From NCBI GenBank assembly GCA_024134725.1, contig CP099863.1, positions 2,165,501-2,229,500 on the forward strand: a DNA stretch of 64,000 nt. The letters run 5' to 3'. Under the pieces are notes generated by a model. The model worked only from the letters and a program-made list of their open reading frames with translations, had not been told where the DNA came from and did not search any database. Source of the DNA: Bacillus sp. 1780r2a1 (GTDB lineage: Bacteria > Bacillota > Bacilli > Bacillales > Bacillaceae_H). The position numbers were made by a program, and so were the translations under genes. Positions 16,974 to 25,167 of this stretch are shown here, piece after piece (the stretch's first letter is position 1; every line of letters begins with the position of its first letter).

Positions 16974-17507
16974 TTAAACGTCCTCATCTAAAAAAATACG
17001 GCTTCCGGTTGCGTTGCGCTGTTTTTGATACTTTCCTTTATAAGGCTGCTGAGCTGCTTGATCCATCTCTGCAAGCACAAGTTGGCAAATACGCCGACCG
17101 CTCACAAGCTTAATTGGCAACCGATTGGCATTATATAATTCCAGCGTAATTTGACCTTCAAACCCTGGGTCCACCCATCCTGCATTTTGAATGAACAAGC
17201 CCATTCGTCCAATGGAACTTCTTCCTTCTACAAAAGCAGTAACATTCTCAGGAAGACGAATGTATTCAAGCGTTGTTGCCAGCAAGAAGGAATGGGGTGG
17301 AATGATCACCTCTTCATTTTCAAAATGCTCATACTGTATTTTTTCATCTAAAGACATAAGTCCAACTTGATGTTCTTTCACCTTTAAGTAGCTAAATCCC
17401 AGGCGTAAGTCAACAGATGCAGGCTGGATCTGCTCACTTGTAAGAGGTTCAATGGATAGCTTCTTACTATGCAGCTTTTCACTAATCGTTTTATCTGATA
17501 AAATCAC
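16974..17507 (-). CDS. dcd: dCTP deaminase
   Basis: A 177-residue trimeric dCTP deaminase converting dCTP to dUTP for dTTP synthesis. The motif [30 protein letters not shown] (about 110-139) includes the catalytic Glu and the nucleotide-binding Arg/Ser. It starts with GTG behind AAGGAG, 15 bp after zagA. This deaminase class needs no zinc, unlike the ComEB-type dCMP deaminase, which is relevant because the unit sits behind a Zur box. Confidence 0.93.
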   Translation of the reverse strand: MILSDKTISEKLHSKKLSIEPLTSEQIQPASVDLRLGFSYLKVKEHQVGLMSLDEKIQYEHFENEEVIIPPHSFLLATTLEYIRLPENVTAFVEGRSSIGRMGLFIQNAGWVDPGFEGQITLELYNANRLPIKLVSGRRICQLVLAEMDQAAQQPYKGKYQKQRNATGSRIFLDEDV

Positions 17508-17522
17508 GCATTATTCTCCTTT

Positions 17523-18719
17523 TTATGCTTTCTGTAGCTCCCATGTAAAGGGATCCTTTAAATCCTTCCAGTTCCCTTTCATTTCTTCTTCTGTCAATAA
17601 ACATGCATCAATTTGCTTCATAATTTGTTCAGGGTTTAAATCAATTCCAATAAAAACAAGCTTTGTATGGCGATCACCATATGTTTCATCCCACGTGTCT
17701 AGCAAATGTGGATTGGCGCGAATAATCTGCTCTTGTTCAAGGGCTGGAAGCGACGCTACCCAATATGACACGGGTTCAATACTAACAGATGGACCGGCTT
17801 GTGACATTAGAAGCGCAACGTTATTTTGCGTAGCACACCAAGCAATTCCTTTTGCTCTGACAATTTCTTTTGGCAGATTATTAACCCATGTCACAAAGCG
17901 CTCAGAGTGAAACGGACGCTTGATATCATATACAAATGAACCAATTCCGTACTCTTCTGTTTCAGGCGTATGCTCATGATGTCCTCCTTCTAATTCACGA
18001 AGCCATCCTGCTGATGCACTTGCCGTATCAAAATCAAATAAGCCCGTATTTAAAATCTCGGTAGGATCAACTTTTGAATGAGTTGTGCGAATGATTTTGG
18101 CAGTTGGCTGAAGTGTACGAAGCACTCCTTCGAGCTTTTGAAGCTCTTTTTCATCAACAAGGTCACACTTATTTAAAAGCAATACATCACAAAACTCAAT
18201 TTGATCAATTAATAAATCTGCAATCTCACGCGCATCCTCTTCACCGAGCGCTTCTTTACGGTCTAACAATGAATCTCCAGATTGAAAGTCATGCCAAAAG
18301 CGATTGGCATCTACAACTGTTACCATCGTGTCTAATGTACAAAATTGTGTTAAATCAATGCCTAGCTCTTCATCTATATACGAAAATGTTTGAGCAACTG
18401 GAACCGGCTCACTAATTCCTGTTGATTCAATTAATATGTAGTCAATGTTTCCTCTTTGAACAAGCTTTTCAACCTCAACTAACAGATCTTCTCGAAGCGT
18501 GCAGCAAATGCATCCGTTTGACATTTCAACGAGCTTTTCCTCTGTCCTCGATAAATCCCCACCTTGCTTCACCAACTCTGCGTCTATATTTACTTCACTC
18601 ATGTCATTTACTATCACCGCTACGCGAAGGCCATCACGATTCTGGAGCACGTGATTTAATAACGTGGTTTTCCCCGATCCTAAATAACCACTTAGTACTG
18701 TTACCGGTATTTTTTTCAT
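17523..18719 (-). CDS. zagA: Zur-regulated COG0523 GTPase, zinc metallochaperone
   Basis: A 398-residue CobW/COG0523 protein like Bacillus ZagA (YciC). P-loop GYLGSGKTTLL (11-21), metal-binding CxCC as GCICC (Cys70, 72, 73), Walker B IEST near 98, NKCD as the guanine motif (about 183), and a CobW C-terminal domain with a histidine-rich loop EGGHHEHTPE. In B. subtilis ZagA delivers zinc to FolE during zinc limitation. A strong Zur box covers the promoter. dcd follows at 15 bp. Confidence 0.93.
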   Translation of the reverse strand: MKKIPVTVLSGYLGSGKTTLLNHVLQNRDGLRVAVIVNDMSEVNIDAELVKQGGDLSRTEEKLVEMSNGCICCTLREDLLVEVEKLVQRGNIDYILIESTGISEPVPVAQTFSYIDEELGIDLTQFCTLDTMVTVVDANRFWHDFQSGDSLLDRKEALGEEDAREIADLLIDQIEFCDVLLLNKCDLVDEKELQKLEGVLRTLQPTAKIIRTTHSKVDPTEILNTGLFDFDTASASAGWLRELEGGHHEHTPETEEYGIGSFVYDIKRPFHSERFVTWVNNLPKEIVRAKGIAWCATQNNVALLMSQAGPSVSIEPVSYWVASLPALEQEQIIRANPHLLDTWDETYGDRHTKLVFIGIDLNPEQIMKQIDACLLTEEEMKGNWKDLKDPFTWELQKA

Positions 18720-18737
18720 ATCAAATACCTCCTCATT

Positions 18738-18768
18738 AATTTAAATCGTAATCATTACGATTTAAATT
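18738..18768. promoter_or_regulatory. Zur box
   Basis: A 31-bp palindrome with perfect 15-bp arms around one central base. The core TCGTAAT-C-ATTACGA is the Bacillus Zur operator. A TATAAT-like hexamer lies next to it on the minus strand, so Zur with zinc would block zagA-dcd. Confidence 0.92.
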
Positions 18769-18926
18769 ATACTATACTATGTTTTTTTTGTGGAACGCAA
18801 GAAGTATTTGTGGAACGCCTTTTAACAATCAACCGCTTTCAGTCTAAAAAAAGAGTGTACATAAGCATAAAGACTCATTATAATTAGAAAGCATTTATAC
18901 TTTTTTTACTAGAGAGGAACAAAGAA

Positions 18927-19274
18927 ATGAAATCATCAACACCTTGTCCGGGTTGCCAGAAAGATATTACGGTTGAACACTTTGAAGAGTTTTCAACTCC
19001 TTTTACCATGGCATGCCCTCACTGTAAGGCTAAATTAAAGGAAACAAAAATGACGCCATTCCTGTTAGCAGGTGCCGTTATTATGGTTCCACTTTTTATT
19101 TTTCTTGGCATTTTTATAAAAGAGTTTCTAACAGGTTACTTTCCAATTGTGGAAAAAGTGCCGACCGCTATTGTGTTCTTGGCATTTGGATATCCTGTTT
19201 ATGCCCTGTATGAATCAATGAATGCTAAAATTTTATTTACTAAAGGCAACCTGCAGCTGAAGAAGCGTGCTTAA
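18927..19274 (+). CDS. Zinc-ribbon membrane protein
   Basis: A 115-residue protein. Residues 7-40 form a treble-clef or zinc-ribbon (CPGC...CPHC). Two membrane helices follow (about 47-70 and 80-100), then a basic tail. GAGAGG precedes the ATG. Family and function not recognised. It lies opposite to zagA and next to the Zur box, but 150 bp away. Confidence 0.75.
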   Translation: MKSSTPCPGCQKDITVEHFEEFSTPFTMACPHCKAKLKETKMTPFLLAGAVIMVPLFIFLGIFIKEFLTGYFPIVEKVPTAIVFLAFGYPVYALYESMNAKILFTKGNLQLKKRA

Positions 19275-19276
19275 AC

Positions 19277-19300
19277 AACGTGGTGTACGCCACGCTTTTT
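19277..19300 (+). terminator. Terminator of zinc-ribbon gene
   Basis: Arms CGTGG / CCACG around GTAC, followed by CTTTTT, directly after the stop. Confidence 0.7.
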
Positions 19301-19303
19301 ATC

Positions 19304-19332
19304 TTGATAGCAGATCTATTCCGTTTTATAAT
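19304..19332 (+). promoter_or_regulatory. Sigma-A promoter of EamA gene
   Basis: TTGATA (19304-19309), a 17-bp spacer, then TATAAT (19327-19332). Transcription would start near 19339, leaving a leader of about 115 bases. Confidence 0.85.
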
Positions 19333-19338
19333 AAAGCT

Positions 19339-19431
19339 AGTTACATACCTTAAAAGCTGCAATTCCTGCAGCAGGTGGATTTTTTACTGCTATTTTTCGC
19401 CACCCATCTCCTCGGAGATGGGTGGCTTTTG
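19339..19431 (+). promoter_or_regulatory. Attenuator-like leader with terminator
   Basis: The leader contains a first stem (ACCT...GCTGC with GCAGC-AGGT, 19347-19376) and then a terminator with perfect 13-bp arms (19399-19411 / 19414-19426) and a T tract. GGTGG (19374-19378) can pair with CCACC of the terminator arm (19400-19404), giving mutually exclusive folds. No known riboswitch class matches by eye. Confidence 0.6.
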
Positions 19432-19453
19432 TATTGTTTAAAGGAGGATTTTT

Positions 19454-20338
19454 ATGAATTTATGGTTTTATGCTCTCCTTGTCTTTTTAGGTGGGTGCTC
19501 GTATGGTGTTGTCTCAACTTTTGTGAAGCTTGGATACGCTGCGGGGTTTGGTGTGAATGCCTTAACAGGAAGTCAGTATCTACTAGGTGCACTTCTGCTT
19601 TGGATACTGGCTAGCTTTGTGCCCAAAAGTCCTCTTCGGAAAAAAAATTGGGCTGTTTTACTGCTCAGCGGGACGCCAATGGGACTAACAGGGATTTTTT
19701 ACAACTACGCGCTTAGCTACATCAACGCGTCGTTTGCCATTATTCTTTTACTACAGTTCACATGGATTAGCATGATTTTACAATACGTGTTTGACAAGAA
19801 AGCACCTACTTCTAAGCAGCTAGTAGCAGCGGCTATTATTATGGTAGGTTCACTCTTAGCATCCGGCGTTGCTGAAAGTACGATTGCTTTTTCAGGTCTA
19901 GGAATACTCTTTGGTCTGCTTGCTGCCGTATCGTTTTCATTTTTTATCTTTTTTAGCGGACGCACGTCTATTTCGATTCATCCAATCCGCAAAAGTGCCA
20001 TCATGACAACCGGTGCTGCGCTTCTTATCTTTATTGTTATGCCACCGACGTTTATGGTGGAAGAACTCGTATCTACACATCTATGGATGTATGGGCTATT
20101 AATGGGGTTATTCGGGTCATTGCTTCCTCCGATTCTGTTTAATATTGGCATGCCAAAAGTCGGTGGAAATCTTGGTGCTATTCTAAGTGCTTCAGAACTG
20201 CCAACCGCTGTGTTTATGTCCACTTTTGTGTTACATGAATCGGTTGCTTCTATTCAATGGATGGGCGTTATTCTTATTTTAGTTGGCATTGCTTTTCCAA
20301 GTTTAAAGCGTAAAGAGCGCTATGAAGTTCGTCTATAA
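19454..20338 (+). CDS. EamA/DMT family transporter
   Basis: A 294-residue drug/metabolite transporter with ten predicted membrane helices in two EamA repeats (about 1-140 and 150-285). The second repeat ends GVILILVGIAFPSL. AAAGGAGG precedes the ATG. The substrate is unknown; members export amino acids, nucleosides or similar small molecules. A transcription terminator in its own leader suggests ligand-controlled expression. Confidence 0.9.
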   Translation: MNLWFYALLVFLGGCSYGVVSTFVKLGYAAGFGVNALTGSQYLLGALLLWILASFVPKSPLRKKNWAVLLLSGTPMGLTGIFYNYALSYINASFAIILLLQFTWISMILQYVFDKKAPTSKQLVAAAIIMVGSLLASGVAESTIAFSGLGILFGLLAAVSFSFFIFFSGRTSISIHPIRKSAIMTTGAALLIFIVMPPTFMVEELVSTHLWMYGLLMGLFGSLLPPILFNIGMPKVGGNLGAILSASELPTAVFMSTFVLHESVASIQWMGVILILVGIAFPSLKRKERYEVRL

Positions 20339-20411
20339 AAAGAAAATATTTACAAATACTCACCCTTCCCTTATAATAATTGGAAAACAAAGGTAAAAAG
20401 AAGGTGCGTTG

Positions 20412-20780
20412 TTGAGAAAAAACATGATGCTCGGGTTGCTTACTGCCATTATACTCTCAGCTTGTAACAGCTCTACAGTAAGCATAAGTGAAGTGAAAGG
20501 CGCTCCAAAGTCTATTGAAAAAGAAGCAAAGGCTGCATATGATCTTCAGCTCATTCAAGACGGTGACAATCAAACGTATCTTGTTTATCAAACATCTAAA
20601 CGAGTATCAGCAGACCTTAAACAGAAAGATGACGTAATCACCATTGAGCTGGATGAGTCAGAATCTGAAAGCAAAACAAAAAAGCCGTTTATCTATAAAC
20701 TTAGCTTAGATTCGCCTAATCATACGCTTAAAGTCTTTATAAATGGTAAAGAAACGTCGTTTGATAGGATTAAAGGTTAA
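20412..20780 (+). CDS. Small lipoprotein
   Basis: A 122-residue lipoprotein starting with TTG behind AAGGTG. The signal peptide ends in the lipobox ILSAC (Cys about 18). The mature part is about 100 residues, strand-rich and charged, with a protease-complex-like pattern (KQKDDVITIELDESESE) but no family I recognise. It is the last gene before a terminator shared with the convergent RNA repair operon. Confidence 0.7.
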   Translation: MRKNMMLGLLTAIILSACNSSTVSISEVKGAPKSIEKEAKAAYDLQLIQDGDNQTYLVYQTSKRVSADLKQKDDVITIELDESESESKTKKPFIYKLSLDSPNHTLKVFINGKETSFDRIKG

Positions 20781-20783
20781 TAG

Positions 20784-20820
20784 AAATAAGCAGCTGGCTT
20801 CTGCCTCGCTGCTTATTTTT
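20784..20820. terminator. Bidirectional terminator
   Basis: Arms AAATAAGCAGC / GCTGCTTATTT between convergent genes, with TTTTT on the plus side. Confidence 0.8.
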
Positions 20821-21811
20821 ATTTAGCCTGTATATCTGCCTCATGCAAAATCATGAGCTGATGAAAAAGCTCCGCTCCAAGGAGCTCATTCAATTCCTTT
20901 AGCTTCTTATCGCCTATATCCATCGGATACATATGAAACTGAGTGAGTGCAGACACATGTTTAACGAGCTCGTCTTCGTACCCAAGCACCGTCAGCCAAT
21001 AAGCTGCCAGCTGGGAAGAAACATAGTCATGACCGATAAAACTCGCATATTTTGTTTCTTCTCCTTTGTAGTTCACAAACGACTTACACGTCCCTTTTCC
21101 GAGATCATGAAACAGGGCTGCCCACAAAAGAACCAGCTTGTTAGGGCCTGAATAGTGCTCTTGTATATACTGATAAACATAATACGTATGTCGACTAACA
21201 GAAAAACTGTGATACTTTGAGTCTTGCGGTAAATCAATAATCGCGTTAAAGTCTGGTATATAGCGCGCTAGTTCTGAAAATAACTGATCATGGGGCAAGT
21301 ACTGGATAAAAAGCTTTTCACAAGCTTCTTTATGTTCATTAAGTTGACGCTCCTTAGCTGAAACATAGACCACTTCGTCCCAACCTTCGTTTTCAACAGG
21401 AATATGAACACTTTTATACATCCTGTTAATAGATTCCTCTTTCACCACTCTCGAACGTTGTTGATTGCGTGATTTCACTTCGTCAATATGTTCATTTAAA
21501 TAGTACGCTTTTTTTTTACTTGCTTTGAACACTTGAGTAATCAAATGCTTTCTCCGTTTGCGATGAACGTTTGTCGCATCATATATCACATGCTGACCGC
21601 TTTTTAAGAGCTCCATGGCTCGCTCATTCATCACTTCAAATATCCTTCTATTTTCGTCTTGATTATTCACATCACCCGTCAGCTCTTGTCTGATGTTATC
21701 AGAAGATAAGTGAACATATTTTTTAGTGGCCCTTAGTTCTTCAGCTAATGTGGATTTCCCACTTCCGGGAAGACCCACCAGCATAATTAATTCCCCGAGC
21801 TTATTTTCCAT
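20819..21811 (-). CDS. Polynucleotide kinase-HD phosphohydrolase, RNA end healing
   Basis: A 330-residue two-domain protein. Residues 1-150 form a P-loop kinase of the polynucleotide kinase type: GLPGSGKS (13-20), SSDNIRQ, DATNVHRKRR (78-87) and an arginine-rich lid. Residues 195-330 form an HD domain with His208, HD at 235-236 (FHDLGKG) and GHD at 261-262, like the HD of CCA-adding enzymes. The kinase would phosphorylate 5'-OH ends and the HD domain would remove 2',3'-cyclic or 3' phosphates. The start at 21811 has AAGGTGAG and follows the ligase stop by one base, so the two are an operon. Confidence 0.85.
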   Translation of the reverse strand: MENKLGELIMLVGLPGSGKSTLAEELRATKKYVHLSSDNIRQELTGDVNNQDENRRIFEVMNERAMELLKSGQHVIYDATNVHRKRRKHLITQVFKASKKKAYYLNEHIDEVKSRNQQRSRVVKEESINRMYKSVHIPVENEGWDEVVYVSAKERQLNEHKEACEKLFIQYLPHDQLFSELARYIPDFNAIIDLPQDSKYHSFSVSRHTYYVYQYIQEHYSGPNKLVLLWAALFHDLGKGTCKSFVNYKGEETKYASFIGHDYVSSQLAAYWLTVLGYEDELVKHVSALTQFHMYPMDIGDKKLKELNELLGAELFHQLMILHEADIQAK

Positions 21812-21812
21812 C

Positions 21813-23030
21813 TTACTCACCTTCTTTTGTTTCTGAAACGAATTCACGGTACCCTAACTCTGACATTTTCTTGTAGCCAAGCTTGCCTTTTTTCAGCAAG
21901 TTATATTTCACATCTAAATACTCGCTTCGCACATACGGCTTAATGTGCTGAGGAACATTTTGTTCTACCCAAATCATAAACTCTTTCTGCGTCTTCTTGG
22001 GAGCTTTTGCGTACCACTCATTAATTTGTTGTTTTGTCTTTTTTAAATAGGTAAAAATAAGGTTTGCGACGTTATTCACTCGCTCTTTGTAGCTATCTGG
22101 AATCTTTGACACTAAATCATCAAACGCTTCGTTCGCAATGGCTTCAATAATGACGTTCACAGACGAAACTCGGTCTAATAAGCGGTGCATGTTCACATAG
22201 TCATCGCATTTAACCTTTACGTAGTGACCGTCTACGTTTATAACCCAACCTTCTTTTTCGTTTGATCTTACCTGCTTCATTTCTACAAGCAGCTGTTCTA
22301 ACGTTTTTTGTTCCAGATCAACTACTTTAATCTCGCAGTGGTCGGCTAGCTCAATTAGCTTGTGATAAGGGAGGTGCTCACCCGTTTCTACGCTCCTTGC
22401 TCCAATTAAATGCATGCCTTCATTTTTTTCTTCATACACCACAACATGAGCATCTTTTTTGGAAATGTACTCAAAGATGAACGTTAAATCCGGACGAGAC
22501 TGAATCATACGAACATAGCTTTCAGTCAGCATCGCGTAGCCTTCAGCCAATCGCCAAGAATCTCTTGCATCAAGCGCCATACTTCCCGCTACGAAAAGTT
22601 GACCATTATACCAACGCGCATTTTGCATCGAACCGTCCAGCTTATTGGCTACTTCAACAGTCTGTGCTGAACGAAATTTCTCAGCAATCCTCTCTAGCTG
22701 ATTTTCCTCCACCTCATTTAAGTTAAAAAACTTGCGAAAAGGCGTTAACACCAGCTCTTCTCTTTTTACATCAATCACAACGCTGCGACACTCTCGGTAA
22801 ATTGAATTGGGATCTTCCCACATTTGCTGTTGAACTTCCGTTAAGTCGTAGCGAATGAGCATAAACTCATCTTTTTGATTTATATGCAAACAGTCAAATA
22901 TATCGTGATACTCCTGCTTGCCAAGCTTTGCAATCCACGTTTTAAAATCATATGTATCCAAGCCAAACGAAGCTACGTACTTTCTTTTAATCTCTGTGAC
23001 TAGCTGTAAAACTGGATTCCAAGAAGCCAT
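21813..23030 (-). CDS. T4 Rnl1-like RNA ligase
   Basis: A 405-residue ATP-dependent RNA ligase. The adenylated lysine lies in motif I, ANKLDGSM (Lys130). Upstream is CRSVVID and the Rnl1 hallmark FRKFFNLNE. Motif IV region EGWVIN (about 263) and motif V VKVK (about 274) follow, then a ~130-residue helical C-terminal domain. It seals 5'-phosphate and 3'-OH RNA ends. Encoded one base before the kinase-HD gene, it forms a heal-and-seal RNA repair unit. Confidence 0.88.
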   Translation of the reverse strand: MASWNPVLQLVTEIKRKYVASFGLDTYDFKTWIAKLGKQEYHDIFDCLHINQKDEFMLIRYDLTEVQQQMWEDPNSIYRECRSVVIDVKREELVLTPFRKFFNLNEVEENQLERIAEKFRSAQTVEVANKLDGSMQNARWYNGQLFVAGSMALDARDSWRLAEGYAMLTESYVRMIQSRPDLTFIFEYISKKDAHVVVYEEKNEGMHLIGARSVETGEHLPYHKLIELADHCEIKVVDLEQKTLEQLLVEMKQVRSNEKEGWVINVDGHYVKVKCDDYVNMHRLLDRVSSVNVIIEAIANEAFDDLVSKIPDSYKERVNNVANLIFTYLKKTKQQINEWYAKAPKKTQKEFMIWVEQNVPQHIKPYVRSEYLDVKYNLLKKGKLGYKKMSELGYREFVSETKEGE

Positions 23031-23194
23031 GTTCTTCTCTCCCTTATTCTAAATCATTCCGTTGTTTCGTTATGAAAATAATAACATATTTTTAATTTAA
23101 TAGAATATTGCTCTTTATAGGTGTTTAGCCATTATACTGTTTTATAAATTTTTTATATTCTTCTGGTAAGGTTAGATTGTTTTTTCACTTATTT

Positions 23195-23285
23195 CGTGCT
23201 TCTCATGAAACCTAAATATTAAATCAACATTCCATTATGATAACACCTTTATGAAATTTGAAGTCCAACCTGGTCTCATTCATGT
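23195..23285 (-). pseudogene. Diverged immunity-gene 3' remnant (type A, copy 3)
   Basis: Minus-strand reading NMNETRLDFKFHKGVIIMEC then stop aligns with NMNDAFLKFIAHEGSTIMEY in the remnant at 27305-27425. Short and diverged, so the call is tentative. Confidence 0.4.
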
Positions 23286-23306
23286 TGTTCTTACTTCACC
23301 AAAAAC

Positions 23307-23344
23307 AAAAGCACCTGTTGCCTAAAAGGTAACCAAGTGCTTAA
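23307..23344 (-). terminator. Array hairpin/terminator 1
   Basis: Imperfect stem built from AAGCAC...GTTGCCT and AGGTAAC...GTGCTT, with a T-rich tail on the minus strand, after the YezG-like immunity gene. Confidence 0.75.
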
Positions 23345-23348
23345 TTGT

Positions 23349-23828
23349 TTACTTTTCTTCAAATTTCTTCATTCTCTCTATTAAATCTAAATCTAGCTGT
23401 TCTTTATTTTGACTTACATATTTATATTCAAAATACTCAATTCTAGCTGCCGGACCAAATTCGCTATCATGCCAATTTGAGTAATCAAAATGTACATTTA
23501 GTTTTCCAAATGAATTAAGTAATAATGTCACTGAAAACCAAGGTTCTTGGTCATTATCAATAAAAACCTGTTGCAGTTTAACTGTTAGTTCAAACAATTT
23601 ATGCATCTCTTCATCATGGACACTCTCATCTATAGGATAAATATCTGGGATATCATGAGAATAAACTGGTTCATTACTGTCAATAGGGGTAAAAAAGAAG
23701 AATACCCCCCCTTCTTTATCCTTCACTTCTCCATTGAAATAAAAGTCGCTCCATTCAATTGGAATTAAATCGTTAACTTGCTGAGCTATCTGTTTATATA
23801 ATTCATTTAGTTCATTTTCAAAACTCAT
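23349..23828 (-). CDS. YezG family immunity protein (cassette E)
   Basis: A 159-residue DUF600/YezG-type protein, recognised by LYKQIAQQVNDLIPIEWSDFYFNGEV at the start and the WFSVTLLLNSFGKLNVHFDY core. YezG proteins neutralise LXG nuclease toxins such as YeeF. It begins four bases after the stop of the cassette E toxin tail and ends just before a hairpin. It could protect against siblings that use this tail even if the local tail is silent. Confidence 0.88.
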   Translation of the reverse strand: MSFENELNELYKQIAQQVNDLIPIEWSDFYFNGEVKDKEGGVFFFFTPIDSNEPVYSHDIPDIYPIDESVHDEEMHKLFELTVKLQQVFIDNDQEPWFSVTLLLNSFGKLNVHFDYSNWHDSEFGPAARIEYFEYKYVSQNKEQLDLDLIERMKKFEEK

Positions 23829-23832
23829 ATTC

Positions 23833-24750
23833 TCAACCTCCTGATTTATTTTGTATCACTAACCTTACTTGTCGTTTTCCTTCAATTTGATATCTTATAG
23901 TAAATGAATCTGGTCGCATTGAGTTACTTGAATAAATTGGTTTAATATTAACGGAGACATTCTTAGGAGGCACCCCTTTTAATGCATTTGCCCATTCTGT
24001 CTCCATATTATACCAAACTCCACCTCTCCTATTAATCTGACTATTTTGTGGTACAAGATTATCTATATCCGCAGGGCCATTAAATTGAGCTCCTATTAAA
24101 TGACCACCATCATCATCTGATAATCTATCTTTATCTCCTACATTCGCTTGTGCATATTTATTTCTATCAGCCTTTTTTAATATAAGTTCAGGAGCCTCAA
24201 CATGGACTATACGCCCAAGTTCATCGGTAGTATATTTATAATCATCATTAGTTACATACTTTGCATTTGGAAGTAACTGTTTTTTTCCGTTTTTACCTCT
24301 TATTATATGTTTTCCGAAATCAATTTCTTTTATTTCCTTTATAATATTATCTTTAACTGTCCCCCTAGAAACACCCTGAACACTCTCAACATTCCAAACG
24401 CGCTCAACCTCTTTACCCTTCTTCTCCACTCCAACGGGTTTCTCCACACGCTCCACGTTCGGATTCGCCACAAATCTCCCTGTCTCTGGGTCTTGGTGCC
24501 GCTTGACTTTTGGGTTGTAAATGGGCGTAATCATCTGCATCGCTTGCTGCTTCACGTTCTGCAAGGTTTCCCTTACCGTCTGCTGGGCAAGCGCTGGACC
24601 GGCTGGGGCTCGTTCAGGCATGAGCCTTGGCATGGTGCTGTCTAAAATACTCGTATACGTTTTATGTAGGGATTGTGCCCACGATGCGGGCGCGGTTTTG
24701 ATGCTATGGTACGCTTGTTTGGTTATGTTGGAAACGGTGGTTGTCCGCAA
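23833..24750 (-). CDS. Orphan LXG toxin tail E: DNA/RNA non-specific endonuclease
   Basis: A 305-codon frame with only a TTG (24750) as possible start and no good ribosome binding site; a stop codon lies just upstream in frame. Residues 1-131 are the repeated head shared with the full LXG toxin. The tail (132-305) is an Endonuclease_NS_2 nuclease: YKYTTDELGRIVHV, then DDDGGHLIG (His217), and DNLVPQNSQINR with the metal-binding Asn. It probably works only after recombination into the LXG gene. Matching immunity gene downstream. Confidence 0.82.
   Translation of the reverse strand: MRTTTVSNITKQAYHSIKTAPASWAQSLHKTYTSILDSTMPRLMPERAPAGPALAQQTVRETLQNVKQQAMQMITPIYNPKVKRHQDPETGRFVANPNVERVEKPVGVEKKGKEVERVWNVESVQGVSRGTVKDNIIKEIKEIDFGKHIIRGKNGKKQLLPNAKYVTNDDYKYTTDELGRIVHVEAPELILKKADRNKYAQANVGDKDRLSDDDGGHLIGAQFNGPADIDNLVPQNSQINRRGGVWYNMETEWANALKGVPPKNVSVNIKPIYSSNSMRPDSFTIRYQIEGKRQVRLVIQNKSGG
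24359..24750 (-). repeat. Cassette head repeat, copy E
   Basis: About 390 bp nearly identical to residues 431-562 of the full LXG toxin. More GC-rich than the tail it precedes. Confidence 0.92.
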
Positions 24751-24803
24751 AATGTTGATTTTAACCTAAGTGATTATATATATTTTAATTTGTAAATCTT
24801 CAT

Positions 24804-24849
24804 AAAGAAAGCACTTCATTGCCTAGATAGACAATCAAGTGCTTTCTTT
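24804..24849 (-). terminator. Array hairpin 2
   Basis: Arms AAAGAAAGCACTT / AAGTGCTTTCTTT plus inner ATTG/CAAT pairs. Near-identical copies occur at 29063 and 31077. Confidence 0.75.
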
Positions 24850-24960
24850 TAATTTTATAACGTAATTCATTACTAATTCTATCTATAAACCCACGAGGCT
24901 CTTTAATTTCGTAAGTTTTTGGTTTGTTCCCTGTAATAAGCACAGCGTATGTTTAAAATG
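24850..24960 (-). pseudogene. Immunity-gene 3' remnant (type B, copy 1)
   Basis: An open minus-strand frame of about 37 codons (GNKPKTYEIKEPRGFIDRI is its core) begins right after a stop codon and has no start. Three copies in the array keep the same frame with few substitutions. Best read as the decayed 3' end of a lost immunity gene; a conserved non-coding repeat is the alternative. Confidence 0.5.
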
Positions 24961-24967
24961 TCATCTC

Positions 24968-25085
24968 GCCTATTTATCGTACTTCTCACAAAATCCAAAT
25001 ATAAAATCAATACTCCATGATGGTACTACCTTCATGAGCTATGAATTTCAGTAAAGCAATATCCAATATCGTACACAGTTAAGAT
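24968..25085 (-). pseudogene. Immunity-gene 3' remnant (type A, copy 1)
   Basis: Minus-strand reading LDIALLKFIAHEGSTIMEY ends in a stop where the 27-kb copy continues GFYNWIL. Over 90 bp of near identity between the two copies. Confidence 0.5.
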
Positions 25086-25101
25086 TTCTAAAAAGAAAAC
25101 A

Positions 25102-25136
25102 AAAACACCTGATTCCTAATAAGGCAATCAAGTGCT
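25102..25136 (-). terminator. Array hairpin 3
   Basis: CACCTGATT.CCT pairs with AGG.AATCAAGTG after the cassette D immunity gene; T-rich on the minus strand. Confidence 0.7.
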
Positions 25137-25167
25137 TATAGTTAATTCTGTAACATACTCCCGAATA

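Larger units (their letters stand above)
23031..23348. other. Spacer at the left edge of the toxin array
   Basis: 318 AT-rich bases. 23031-23190 probably holds the RNA ligase promoter. 23195-23285 is a diverged copy of the immunity 3'-end remnant found in two other spacers. The array hairpin is at 23307-23344. These mark the distal boundary of the cassette array. Confidence 0.6.
24751..25167. other. Spacer between cassettes D and E
   Basis: 417 bases without an intact gene. In minus-strand order it holds a hairpin (25102-25136), a type A immunity remnant, a type B immunity remnant, a hairpin (24804-24849), and a conserved 50-bp stretch with TATAAT (24773-24778 on the minus strand) before the cassette E head. 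Confidence 0.75.
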
